DNA of 45,573 nt from UBA2365 sp964594045 (GTDB lineage: Bacteria; Bacteroidota; Bacteroidia; Chitinophagales; Saprospiraceae), in contig CAZQKR010000033.1 of the NCBI GenBank assembly GCA_964594045.1, positions 1 through 45,573 on the forward strand, read 5' to 3'. Position 1 is the stretch's first letter. Each line of letters opens with the position of its first letter. The position numbers were made by a program, and so were the translations under genes. Below the pieces are notes generated by a model. The model was not told where the DNA came from and did no database searches. It saw nothing but the letters and a program-made list of their open reading frames with translations. Shown here piece after piece: positions 22,465-30,729 of this stretch.

Positions 22465-25416
22465 ATGAATTCAATTAGTATGACGCAGTTCAGCATCAGG
22501 ATTTTAACCACAATGTTATTGATTTTTTTGGGTACATGCCAGCCTGAACTGATCAATACATCGAGCAATGATCTGGCAAATACATGGGCAGGCACCAAAA
22601 TGGCAGGAATGACACTGGAGGAAAAGATCGGACAGCTGTTCATGATCCAGGCTTACTCTGACAAAGGAGATCAGCATGTCAATATGCTGCTGCGCACCAT
22701 AGATAAATATAAGATCGGCTCGGTGGCTTTTTTTCAGGGTACCCCCGACAAGCAGGCTGAAATCACTGCTAAACTTCAGAAAAACAGCCGGATTCCCTTA
22801 CTCATTGCGATGGATGCCGAATGGGGTCCGGGTATGCGGCTCAAAAATACCATCAGCTACCCAAAAGCCATGACTTTGGGAGCTATTCAGGATAACAAGT
22901 TGATTTACAATATGGGTAAGGAAATAGCATATCAGCTGAAACGATTGGGTGTACATATTAATTTTGCGCCTGTTGCTGATCTGAATTCCATTCCGGACAA
23001 TCCGATCATCCACAACCGCTCTTTCGGGGATGATAAAAGGGAAGTTTCCAGAAAGGCATTTGCCTATATGAAAGGGATGCAGGATGCCGGACTGATCGCT
23101 TGCGTGAAACATTTTCCCGGTCATGGATCAACCAGAAAAGACAGCCATAAAACCCTGCCTATCATATCCAAAACCCGGCAGGAAATGTATGATTATGAGT
23201 TGTTTCCATTCAAATATCTCATCAATCAGGGTGTGAAATCTGTTATGGTCGGTCATTTGCATGTACCTTCCCTGGACAACAGGGCAAACAGACCTGCATC
23301 GCTTTCAGATAAGATCATAGAAGGTATTCTGAGAAATGAATTTGGTTATAAAGGGCTGGTGATGACGGATGCACTGGATATGGCAGGTGTTGCAGGTCAT
23401 TTCAGCCAGGGAGACATTGAAGTAGAGGCATTTCTTGCAGGAAATGATGTTTTGACCGTTACCCGAAATTTCGAAAAGGCCTTTAATTCTATCAGGAATG
23501 CCATTGGTAAAGGCAAGATCACACAGCAAAGACTGAATGCCAGTGTAAGCCGTATTTTGATCGCAAAGTTTGAAGCCGGTCTGTTCTTTGCGCCGGAGAT
23601 CAGGACTGAAGGTGTGACAAAAGATGTGAACAATAAAAAAGCCATAGCCATCAAACAGGAACTCTATGCTCATGCGCTGACGTATTTTCCTGGCAAGAAC
23701 CCTGTATTGCCTATTGAGGAGCCCTGGACTAAAAAAGTGGCTGTTGTGACCATAGGATCTCAGCAGATGACCACTTTTCAGGAAAGGATCGATGATTTTG
23801 CTGATGCCAGGCATTTTAATTATCCTTCGCTTCCCAAATCTGATGTACAGTCTAAACTTGTGAAGCAATTGGAATTATTTGACGCAATTGTAATTCAGGT
23901 GCTGAAAATGAACAATTCACCGGCAGGAAACTATGGTGTTTCAGCAGGTTTGGTCAGGCTGATCAGGAATATTTCAGGCAAAAAGCCTGCGATAACAGTG
24001 CTCTTCGGAACTCCTTACAGTTTGCGGTCTTTCACCGTTGATGATGATGTATTGCTTGCATTCGAACCGGATCCGATGATGCAGGATATGGCTGCACAGG
24101 CTTTATTCGGAGCGATCCCGGTCCAGGGAAGATTGCCTGTAAATGTCAACAGTTATTTTTTGAGGGCTTCGGGTTTTTCTCTGCCTCAAATGAAAATACT
24201 GAGCTATCTTATGCCCGAAAATGCCGGCATGTCTTCAGATACACTTGACAGGATCAGATTGCTGGCGGAAGATCTGATCAGGGAAAAGGCAGCTCCGGGG
24301 TGCCAGATCCTGGTGGTCAGGAACGGAGCGATCGTTTTCGATGAAGTGTTCGGTTATCAGGATTACACAAAACAGCAGCCTGTCAGACACGACGATATTT
24401 TTGATCTTGCTTCCGTGACAAAAATAATGGCCACTACACTTGCTGCAATGAAATTGTTTGAAGAAGAAAAAATAGATCTCTTTGAGTCTGTTGGCCGGTA
24501 TGTTAAAAAGTTGCCTCCGGAAAGCAAAGTCAGTGAGTTGGATCTGATCGATATTTTGGCACATCATTCCGGATTGAAAGCATGGATACCATTTTATCAG
24601 ATGACAGTAGATACGCTTCCGGATAAAAAACTGAGTCCGTCAAAAAAGATCTACAGCAGCATTGAAAAACCGGGGTTTAAAGTGAAAGTGGCTGACAATC
24701 TGTATATGCGCAACGACTATCTGGATACGATAAAATACCTCATTTACGCTGGTGAATTGGGTAAAAAAGGGGAATATGTGTACAGCGACCTTGGTTTTTA
24801 TATTATGAAGGATATTATAGAGCAAACGACCGGGATCACGCTGGATCAATATGTGAAACAAAACCTCTATGACCCTCTTGGCTTGAAAAGGACCTGCTTT
24901 AATCCACTGGAAAAATTTGACAAATCATACATACCTCCAACAGAATCAGATGATTATTTCAGGATGCAGGAAGTAAAAGGATATGTACATGACATGGGTG
25001 CAGCCATGCTGGGGGGAGTGAGCGGCCATGCCGGATTGTTTTCAACATCCAGGGAACTGGCAGTGTTGATGCAAATGCTCCTCAACAAAGGTGTTTATGG
25101 AAAAAAAAGATACTTCAAGCCTCAAACGGTTTACACATTCACTACAAGGTTCAATAAATCTACAAGACGCGGGATTGGGTTTGATATGAAAGAGCTCGAT
25201 CCCCTGAAAAATAAGAATATGTCACATTTTGCATCCCCCTCCACGTTTGGTCATCTTGGATTTACAGGTACCTGCGTCTGGGCAGATCCCGAACAACAGC
25301 TCATTTATATTTTCCTTTCCAACCGGACCTATCCGACTATGCATAATGACAAACTGGTTAAAAAAGATTACAGGGCCCGAATCCAATCATTGATTTACAG
25401 ATCTGTTGTCAAATGA
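22465..25416 (+). CDS. GH3 N-acetylglucosaminidase (NagZ-like) fused to a serine beta-lactamase-type domain
   Basis: 983 residues from the ATG at 22465; the frame continues 17 codons into the previous gene but this ATG fits the spacing and is followed by a hydrophobic stretch ending FLGTC, a possible lipobox. Domain 1 (about 45-400) is GH3: KHFPGHG with the catalytic loop Asp226-Ser-His228 and the nucleophile Asp302 (VMTDALDM), as in NagZ, which removes N-acetylglucosamine from muropeptides. A GH3 C-domain-like part follows. Domain 2 (about 610-983) is a class C beta-lactamase/DD-peptidase fold: Ser650-Val-Thr-Lys653, Tyr773-Ser-Asp, and His930-Leu-Gly932. The same fusion is known in Bacteroidota. 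It probably acts on peptidoglycan or its fragments; whether domain 2 hydrolyses peptides or esters is not known. Confidence 0.9.
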   Translation: MNSISMTQFSIRILTTMLLIFLGTCQPELINTSSNDLANTWAGTKMAGMTLEEKIGQLFMIQAYSDKGDQHVNMLLRTIDKYKIGSVAFFQGTPDKQAEITAKLQKNSRIPLLIAMDAEWGPGMRLKNTISYPKAMTLGAIQDNKLIYNMGKEIAYQLKRLGVHINFAPVADLNSIPDNPIIHNRSFGDDKREVSRKAFAYMKGMQDAGLIACVKHFPGHGSTRKDSHKTLPIISKTRQEMYDYELFPFKYLINQGVKSVMVGHLHVPSLDNRANRPASLSDKIIEGILRNEFGYKGLVMTDALDMAGVAGHFSQGDIEVEAFLAGNDVLTVTRNFEKAFNSIRNAIGKGKITQQRLNASVSRILIAKFEAGLFFAPEIRTEGVTKDVNNKKAIAIKQELYAHALTYFPGKNPVLPIEEPWTKKVAVVTIGSQQMTTFQERIDDFADARHFNYPSLPKSDVQSKLVKQLELFDAIVIQVLKMNNSPAGNYGVSAGLVRLIRNISGKKPAITVLFGTPYSLRSFTVDDDVLLAFEPDPMMQDMAAQALFGAIPVQGRLPVNVNSYFLRASGFSLPQMKILSYLMPENAGMSSDTLDRIRLLAEDLIREKAAPGCQILVVRNGAIVFDEVFGYQDYTKQQPVRHDDIFDLASVTKIMATTLAAMKLFEEEKIDLFESVGRYVKKLPPESKVSELDLIDILAHHSGLKAWIPFYQMTVDTLPDKKLSPSKKIYSSIEKPGFKVKVADNLYMRNDYLDTIKYLIYAGELGKKGEYVYSDLGFYIMKDIIEQTTGITLDQYVKQNLYDPLGLKRTCFNPLEKFDKSYIPPTESDDYFRMQEVKGYVHDMGAAMLGGVSGHAGLFSTSRELAVLMQMLLNKGVYGKKRYFKPQTVYTFTTRFNKSTRRGIGFDMKELDPLKNKNMSHFASPSTFGHLGFTGTCVWADPEQQLIYIFLSNRTYPTMHNDKLVKKDYRARIQSLIYRSVVK

Positions 25417-25440
25417 TCAGGGGGAAAATCAAACCTGAAA

Positions 25441-25472
25441 TTGAACAATATGAGTTATTTTTTGTATACTTG
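25441..25472 (+). promoter_or_regulatory. Candidate promoter of the OB-fold-like lipoprotein
   Basis: TTG (25441-25443), 21-nt spacer, TATACTTG (25465-25472), one mismatch from TAnnTTTG. The start codon at 25550 follows after about 70 nt. Confidence 0.4.
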
Positions 25473-25549
25473 CATCGCAATTGACAGGGGATGGAAATTA
25501 TCCTTTGCCAGTTCATTGAATGAAATCTTTTAAATTAAAACTGAAGTAT

Positions 25550-26059
25550 ATGAAACAAACGGCTTTGATGTTTTTTTTGATGGTTTTGCTGGTGACAGCT
25601 TGTAAAAACACAGATACAAAGGAAAACAATGTTGAAGAGGTTAAAGTCCTCACATTGGATGAGTTTTATGCAAGTCCGGCAGATTATACAGACAAGGAAA
25701 TTACCATTACAGGTATTGTGGATCATGTTTGTAAACACGGAGGTAAAAGGCTTCTTTTGGTATCCGATAATGCTGACATCCATGTTGATGCAGAAGAAGA
25801 TAGATTCACTGAGGATCTGGTCGGTAAAATGCTGGAATTGAAGGGCATTGTCAGGGAATTCAGGGTGGATGAAGCTTACTGCCTGAAAAAGGAAGAAGAT
25901 AATATTCAGGCTCATAATGAGAAAAAAACGGATGATGAAGCATTTGAAGCTGAGAAAGAAAATATTCAATACTACAGAGACTCAATGAAAGTTGCAGGAG
26001 TGGATTACCTTTCTTATTGGTCGATAGATTATCTTTCACATAAAGAAATGGAAAAATAG
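25550..26059 (+). CDS. Lipoprotein with an OB-fold-like domain
   Basis: 169 residues from the ATG at 25550 (a longer frame begins at 25520). MKQTALMFFLMVLLVTAC is a lipoprotein signal with lipobox LVTAC. Residues about 38-115 look like a short OB-fold: DKEITITGIVDHVCKHGGKRLLLV followed by VGKMLELKGIVREFRVD, with two Cys and a His that could bind metal. This resembles the tRNA_anti-like or NirD-like OB domains of periplasmic lipoproteins. The C-terminal 50 residues are charged and probably helical (EKKTDDEAFEAEKENIQYY). No function can be assigned. A terminator follows at 26082. Confidence 0.6.
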   Translation: MKQTALMFFLMVLLVTACKNTDTKENNVEEVKVLTLDEFYASPADYTDKEITITGIVDHVCKHGGKRLLLVSDNADIHVDAEEDRFTEDLVGKMLELKGIVREFRVDEAYCLKKEEDNIQAHNEKKTDDEAFEAEKENIQYYRDSMKVAGVDYLSYWSIDYLSHKEMEK

Positions 26060-26081
26060 TTCAGTTAGTTTTCAGGTTTGG

Positions 26082-26118
26082 AACTGGTGTGAGCAATGAG
26101 ATTGTTCACACCAGTTTT
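26082..26118 (+). terminator. Hairpin terminator after the OB-fold lipoprotein
   Basis: AACTGGTGTGA (26082-26092) pairs with TCACACCAGTT (26106-26116), and the inner CAAT/ATTG extends the stem. The T-run is short (four T). Confidence 0.65.
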
Positions 26119-26399
26119 CAGATCAGGATGAATGTGCTGTATCTATCGTTGATTTTTCACACAATATTCCTATTTTTTTGAATCAATTTGTTATGATTAT
26201 GACTGGTCAGGATCAGTCTGTGATGCGATGACCATTCCTGATCCTTATGAATCTTATTCATTATTCTTCCGGGTTGTTAAAACTTAACACGATGATACGA
26301 TGATATGATCAGAAAATCATTAAGACTCTTTTTCCATCAACCGGGAATGAATGTTTTTCATCAAAGTTTCAAAATAGCCGAATAAAACAAATAATAACA
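26119..26399. other. Gap between terminator and PepSY-helix gene
   Basis: No gene seen. It has a 7-bp inverted repeat (GGATCAG and CTGATCC around 26208-26247) and a small direct repeat, ACGATGATACGATGAT, near 26290-26305. No clear TAnnTTTG box. Confidence 0.4.
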
Positions 26400-26960
26400 A
26401 TGCTCATGAAATTTTTAAGAAAATGGAGTCGGATTTTGCACAGAGATCTCGGCTATTTTTTTATAGGAACTTCCCTGATCTATGGATTGTCCGGAATTGC
26501 ACTAAACCATCTTAAAGACTGGAATCCCAATTATTCTGTTTCACTCAAGGAATTCAACACCCGGATAGATCTCCAAAAAAGTCCGGATGTTAAGGAAAGG
26601 GTAAAACAACTCGTGGGTGATATCGATGATGCCCATAATTACCGGAATCATTATTATCCCGATGCCAACACAATGAAAATCTTCCTGAAAGGCGGTTCAT
26701 CCATTATGGTGGATGTTAACACCGGAGACGGAACGGTTGAATTTCTGAGAAAACGACCGGTTTTCTATCAGGTCAATTATCTGCATTACAATCCCAACCG
26801 ATGGTGGATGTGGTTTTCAGATATTTTTGCAGGCGGTTTGATATTCCTGGCCCTCACTTCCTTGTTCATGGTGAAAGGACCAAAAGGCGTTTGGGGAAGA
26901 GGCGGGATCTACATGCTCATTGGGATCATTATCCCTATCCTGTTCCTGATCTTTTTCTGA
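26400..26960 (+). CDS. PepSY-associated transmembrane helix protein
   Basis: 186 residues (a second ATG at 26406 is an equally good start). Helix 1 is LGYFFIGTSLIYGLSGIALNHL, preceded by RILHRDLG; helices 2 and 3 are IFAGGLIFLALTSLFMV and YMLIGIIIPILFLIFF. Between them (about 45-125) lies a PepSY-like stretch (VNTGDGTVEFLRKRPVFYQVNYLHYNP). The HRDLGY-helix plus HYNPNRWWMWFSDIFA-helix pattern is that of small PepSY-associated membrane proteins, often linked to iron uptake or haem/cytochrome maturation. The gene stops 21 bp before the convergent end of the next gene. The partner is unknown. Confidence 0.7.
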   Translation: MLMKFLRKWSRILHRDLGYFFIGTSLIYGLSGIALNHLKDWNPNYSVSLKEFNTRIDLQKSPDVKERVKQLVGDIDDAHNYRNHYYPDANTMKIFLKGGSSIMVDVNTGDGTVEFLRKRPVFYQVNYLHYNPNRWWMWFSDIFAGGLIFLALTSLFMVKGPKGVWGRGGIYMLIGIIIPILFLIFF

Positions 26961-26981
26961 TCATTGCCGGGCAAATATTCG

Positions 26982-27899
26982 CTATTGTTTATTTGGCCGA
27001 GGATTCAGTTGTTTAAGCAACTCCTCATTTGACTTTCCAAGATTTTCGAGAAGGAACTGGATCTGTCCTGTCAGAGCATGATCAGGATATTCCTCGATAA
27101 ATTGCCGATACACGGTTTTTGCCTTTTCCGTATCCTTCAAATCATTGTCAAGTATAAAACCTTTTGTGGCCAATGCAACAGGAGCATCGTCCATTTCAGG
27201 ATATTTATTTACGATCCAGTCATATAATTCTATGGTTTTATCAAACTGCTGCATCGTCGTTGTCAGTTGGGCAGCATTGAACAGTAGCTTAGGACTTTGC
27301 TCTCTGTCGGATAAAATTGTTGCATAAGCCTTACAGGCATCCACATAGATGGTCGCACTCAATGAATTGATCCCGTTACTTCCCGGATTCAGTTTTACCA
27401 TTTTTCCGATTTCAGCAACTGCTGAGTCCGCTGAAATTGGTTGCCCCTGAGGAATTAGCAATTTTAATGAATCAGACTTTGGTGAATCCGGAAATGCTTC
27501 CATGTAAGCCAGTTTAAGGATATTTGCAACGGCAGTTTTACGCTCTTTTTCATGCAGAACGATCAGTTCAAATGCTTTATCTTCTCTGCCTTTATCCTTT
27601 GGAAAATCAATCAATGATCTTGTTGCAAATACTTTTATCCATTCTGAATTTCCGGACTTTTTAGCCAATTCATAGGCTTTTTTGAGCATTTTCCTGCGTG
27701 AAGAAGGGCTTTCTTTCGGGCTGGCGATGAATTCGTCATATGCAGAAAAGAGTTCCTCAATTTCCTTTTGTGAGGATTTTTCGTTAACCGAATCTTCCAT
27801 TGCTGATATCTTTTCGGATAAAGCTGGATCTCCGGAACGATTACAGCTGAAAAGCAACAAAAACAACATCAACGAAATTAACTTGTACGCCGGATTCAT
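26982..27899 (-). CDS. TPR lipoprotein (tol-pal YbgF-like)
   Basis: 305 residues from the ATG at 27899 (the frame is open to 28001). The N-terminus PAYKLISLMLFLLLFSC has a good lipobox (LFSC). A coiled-coil-like stretch (LSEKISAMEDSVNEKSSQKEIEELF, about 30-60) precedes TPR repeats in the second half, such as AQLTTTMQQFDKTIELYDWIVNKYPEMDDAPVA and DTEKAKTVYRQFIEEYPDHAL. This spacing, with YP at each repeat end, is that of YbgF/outer-membrane-assembly TPR lipoproteins. It probably acts in the periplasm as a scaffold; no specific partner can be named. Confidence 0.7.
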   Translation of the reverse strand: MNPAYKLISLMLFLLLFSCNRSGDPALSEKISAMEDSVNEKSSQKEIEELFSAYDEFIASPKESPSSRRKMLKKAYELAKKSGNSEWIKVFATRSLIDFPKDKGREDKAFELIVLHEKERKTAVANILKLAYMEAFPDSPKSDSLKLLIPQGQPISADSAVAEIGKMVKLNPGSNGINSLSATIYVDACKAYATILSDREQSPKLLFNAAQLTTTMQQFDKTIELYDWIVNKYPEMDDAPVALATKGFILDNDLKDTEKAKTVYRQFIEEYPDHALTGQIQFLLENLGKSNEELLKQLNPRPNKQ

Positions 27900-28543
27900 G
27901 GTAATTATTATTTTAATTTTGATCAGAAAGTATCGAAATCCATCCTGATCAAAAAGCTTATAAAATCTTCCTACTGCTGGAAATAATATCCAGTCCATCA
28001 CATTCTGTCTGAAAGCTCACCAAAAGATTTGTTACATCATTTTATTTGATCCTTGACTGGTATCTTGAAAGACAGTAAGTTTTATGGTTTACCCGGAAAA
28101 AACTTTCCGCCTTTATTGAGCCGGGCAGAAATAGACTGATTTATTAAAATCACATTCCTGATCAGCTCTCTTCAGACAACTTGCATCACAAAGGTAGCCA
28201 AATTTATGTTTCAGGATATGTTAAAATTGATTAAAATTCCGGATGATATATACACTTATAATATATATGTATGAATATCAGGAAAATCTGATACGATTTT
28301 TTTAACTGTTCCAAATTGCCATAAATGGACTTCTGTAAAGTACTGTGAAGGTGGTCGTAGTTATTTAGTTGGTGAGCTAGTTTATCTGTTAGCCAGTTAG
28401 TCTCTTGGATTGAGCAAGTAAATTAAGCAAAAGACAACTAATTTGCTCTGGAAATAGAGATTTAACCCTTGATATATATCATCAGATAAAAGACTTAAGA
28501 CTAAAAGACTATTGTCCTAAACGATTAAAGGTGATCAATCACA
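27900..28543. other. Gene-free stretch upstream of the TPR lipoprotein
   Basis: No gene is supported. Two overlapping minus-strand -7-like boxes (CAAAGGTA 28189-28196 and CAAATTTA 28199-28206, read as TACCTTTG and TAAATTTG) could start the TPR lipoprotein transcript about 290 nt upstream. An AT palindrome-like region (28250-28270) and a GTTAG/TTAG-rich stretch (28360-28405) are also present. Confidence 0.4.
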
Positions 28544-29587
28544 TCATTTCAGCGCAGGATCATCTTGCGGTTTGACATATTGACTGCTTTTACCTCCGAT
28601 CACTGAAAGATTCAGATACCGCCTCGGATTTAAACGCACATCCTGAAGTAAAAAATTCAACTGATTTACAGTGTTTTGCAGATCATTATACATGCTATCC
28701 GAACTGACCAGTTTGCCCAGTGAACCTTCTCCCTGCTGAACCTGGGTGATCATCTTGTCCAGATTATTAAACGAATTGTCTGCATTGGAGAGTATGTTTT
28801 TCAGGTCAGCCACAGCAACCGTAATGGCTTGTATGGCAGTGTCAGCTTTCCCGACAGTCTGGTCAACTTCTGCTTTTGCCAATTGATTTGAAAAAGCTTC
28901 AAGATTGTCCACCAATGTGTTGAGCTGGGATTGATTTTGTTTTAATGTGCCGGTAAATGATTGTATATCAGAAAGACTTTTCTGAATATGACTGTCTGAT
29001 TTTTTCAGTAAAACATCCAGGCTTTGTGTGATGGATGCCAGGTTTTTCAAAACCATTTTTACCTGTTCAGCCGGATTTTCTGAACCATTGCCCGAACCAA
29101 GACCTGCAGAATCCAGCAATCCGCTGACCTCAGTTTGAATCGCACCTAAATATTCATTGATTTCCTGTTCAGGCAACATGGAACTCAGCAAACCTCGTGT
29201 CTCACCTTTGATGTAGGATTTGTTCTCAAGACAATCATCTGTACATAAGGTATTAAATTCAAGGGCAATAGCCTTGCCTCCAACAATTCCTGCACTGTAA
29301 AGCACTGCAACGGTCTCCTTCGGTAAGCCTATTTTACCATCCACCTCAATGGTGACGATCAACTCTTCAATATTTTCGGGATTGAGCGCTATTTCTGTCA
29401 CTGCCCCTACTTTAAATCCTTTCATCATGACCGGTGAAGAAACCGTTAGCTGATCCACATTATCATATGTGATATAATATGTGCTGGATTGATGGAAAAG
29501 GTTTTTGCCTTTCAGGAATTTATATCCCCAGATCATCAAAAAGAGAATGCCTATGGACAATAAACCTATTTTTAATTCTTTTGACAT
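28544..29587 (-). CDS. MCE/MlaD-family lipid-transport protein
   Basis: 347 residues. One N-terminal transmembrane helix (about 7-24, IGLLSIGILFLMIWGYKFL) anchors it in the inner membrane. The MCE domain follows (about 37-115, with LTVSSPVMMKGFKVGAVTEIAL and LPKETVAVLYSAGIVGGKAIAL), the beta-barrel that forms hexameric rings in lipid shuttles. The remainder is a long helix-forming region (LNTLVDNLEAFSNQLAKA) that would build the periplasmic tunnel. In E. coli MlaD works with MlaFE to move phospholipids. Permease and ATPase genes are not in this window. It lies 238 bp downstream of the amidase on the same strand, a standard Bacteroidota arrangement with lptD. Confidence 0.88.
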   Translation of the reverse strand: MSKELKIGLLSIGILFLMIWGYKFLKGKNLFHQSSTYYITYDNVDQLTVSSPVMMKGFKVGAVTEIALNPENIEELIVTIEVDGKIGLPKETVAVLYSAGIVGGKAIALEFNTLCTDDCLENKSYIKGETRGLLSSMLPEQEINEYLGAIQTEVSGLLDSAGLGSGNGSENPAEQVKMVLKNLASITQSLDVLLKKSDSHIQKSLSDIQSFTGTLKQNQSQLNTLVDNLEAFSNQLAKAEVDQTVGKADTAIQAITVAVADLKNILSNADNSFNNLDKMITQVQQGEGSLGKLVSSDSMYNDLQNTVNQLNFLLQDVRLNPRRYLNLSVIGGKSSQYVKPQDDPALK

Positions 29588-29727
29588 TATATTGGTTTAA
29601 TCTTAACTAAAACCGGATCCGCTCCGGATAATGCAGCAAAATCTTTAATTTAACGACAACGCAAACAAAGAATTGTTTTTAATGAGCGTATATATGAAAA
29701 GTCATTTTCCTGCCAAATATTGGAGTG

Positions 29728-29735
29728 CAAAAGTA
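29728..29735 (-). promoter_or_regulatory. Candidate -7 box for the MCE gene
   Basis: On the minus strand TACTTTTG, an exact TAnnTTTG match, about 141 bp before the ATG at 29587. No standard -33 box was found. Confidence 0.3.
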
Positions 29736-29825
29736 ATCTAATTTATCTTTTAGGAAAGATTTGAAAAGTTAATAAAAAACTAAGATTTTAGCTTTAGCTG
29801 AATAGCGGATGAATTGAATGAGCTT

Positions 29826-30686
29826 TTACCGTTTCAGTGCGATGAAATCCGGTTGCACTGTCAGAAAATACTTTTCAACAGATCTGGCCAATGCCAATGC
29901 CATCTGTTTTTGACCTTCAGGTGTGCTCAGGTATTTTGCATCACCATCGTTGGACAAAAATCCGATCTCAGCCAGGATGCTGGGCATAGTGGCATTTTTG
30001 AGCACAACAAATCCTGCCTGCCTGACACCTCTTGGAGCAATCGGCGTATAAATACCGATCTCGTCACAGGAAAGTTTCGCCAGATTCAAACTATTGTCCA
30101 GGTGCAGATTCTGGAACATGGACATGATGATCTCTTCTTCAGCAGAGTTGGGAACATAACCTTCATAAGCGCGTTCATAATCAGACTCCAAAAGGATAGA
30201 GGCATTTTCCCTCCTGGCAACCTCCAGGTTTTCACGGGCAGCATGAAGCCCCAATACGTAGATCTCTGCACCATGGATTTTTTTATCAGAAAATTGATTG
30301 GCATGGACAGAAATAAAAAGATCAGCATGGAGATCATTCGCCATCCCGATCCTTTTGTGCAAGGGTACAAAAACATCTTTGACCCTGGTATAGTAGATCT
30401 CCATTTCCGGATGATTGGCTTTCAGGATTTCCCCCAATTGTGTGGCAACAGCCATCACCAGATCTTTTTCTGCGATATATTTGCTTTTGCACCCCGGATC
30501 ATGTCCTCCATGGCCCGGGTCAATGACTATTCGGTAATTTTGAGGGCCGGATGGCTTATTTTCAGGAAAAATGACAGGATCGATTATATGATTTTGAGAG
30601 ATTTTATCGTTTGAAGCTACGGAAGCAGAGATATATTTTTGCTGGGAACCTGTTAAACTTGCTCCCAATAAATATAATAAATACAT
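29826..30686 (-). CDS. N-acetylmuramoyl-L-alanine amidase (Amidase_3)
   Basis: 286 residues. The start at 30686 (MYLLYLLGASLTG) is chosen because the upstream ATG at 30708-30710 lies inside the predicted -7 box. A signal or anchor helix is followed by a linker and an Amidase_3 domain (about 70-280). Zinc-site residues: His in VIDPGHGGHDPG, Glu in SKYIAEKDLV (first ligands), His in LFISVHANQF, and the catalytic Glu in PSILAEIGFLSN. It cleaves the bond between N-acetylmuramic acid and L-Ala in peptidoglycan during division or turnover, in the periplasm. It is divergent from lptD. The arm KNATMPSILAEIGFLSNDGDAKYL is close to the AmiC-type end. Confidence 0.92.
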   Translation of the reverse strand: MYLLYLLGASLTGSQQKYISASVASNDKISQNHIIDPVIFPENKPSGPQNYRIVIDPGHGGHDPGCKSKYIAEKDLVMAVATQLGEILKANHPEMEIYYTRVKDVFVPLHKRIGMANDLHADLFISVHANQFSDKKIHGAEIYVLGLHAARENLEVARRENASILLESDYERAYEGYVPNSAEEEIIMSMFQNLHLDNSLNLAKLSCDEIGIYTPIAPRGVRQAGFVVLKNATMPSILAEIGFLSNDGDAKYLSTPEGQKQMALALARSVEKYFLTVQPDFIALKR

Positions 30687-30695
30687 AAGTGTACC

Positions 30696-30711
30696 TATGT
30701 TTGCAAACATA
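30696..30711. promoter_or_regulatory. Palindrome with a -7 promoter box on each strand (lptD / amidase)
   Basis: TATGTTTGCAAACATA is a 16-bp perfect palindrome. TATGTTTG on each strand is an exact TAnnTTTG match: plus at 30696-30703 (lptD) and minus at 30711-30704 (amidase). The minus promoter has TTTG at 30736-30733 with a 21-nt spacer. The plus promoter lacks a clear -33 box. Confidence 0.5.
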
Positions 30712-30729
30712 TCTCATAGTTTTCTATGA

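Noticed and set aside
26180..26260. Inverted repeat GGATCAG/CTGATCC as terminator
   Set aside because: No T-run and a long loop; the hairpin at 26082 already ends the upstream gene.
28360..28405. GTTAG/TTAG-rich stretch as a repeat array
   Set aside because: Too irregular to define a unit; recorded only as low-complexity sequence.
29814..30614. 266-codon plus-strand ORF antisense to the amidase
   Set aside because: The amidase has catalytic motifs in order; the antisense frame has none.
30687..30710. Start of the amidase at the ATG at 30708-30710
   Set aside because: It lies inside the predicted -7 box, so it would be upstream of the transcription start; the next Met at 30686 begins the hydrophobic segment.
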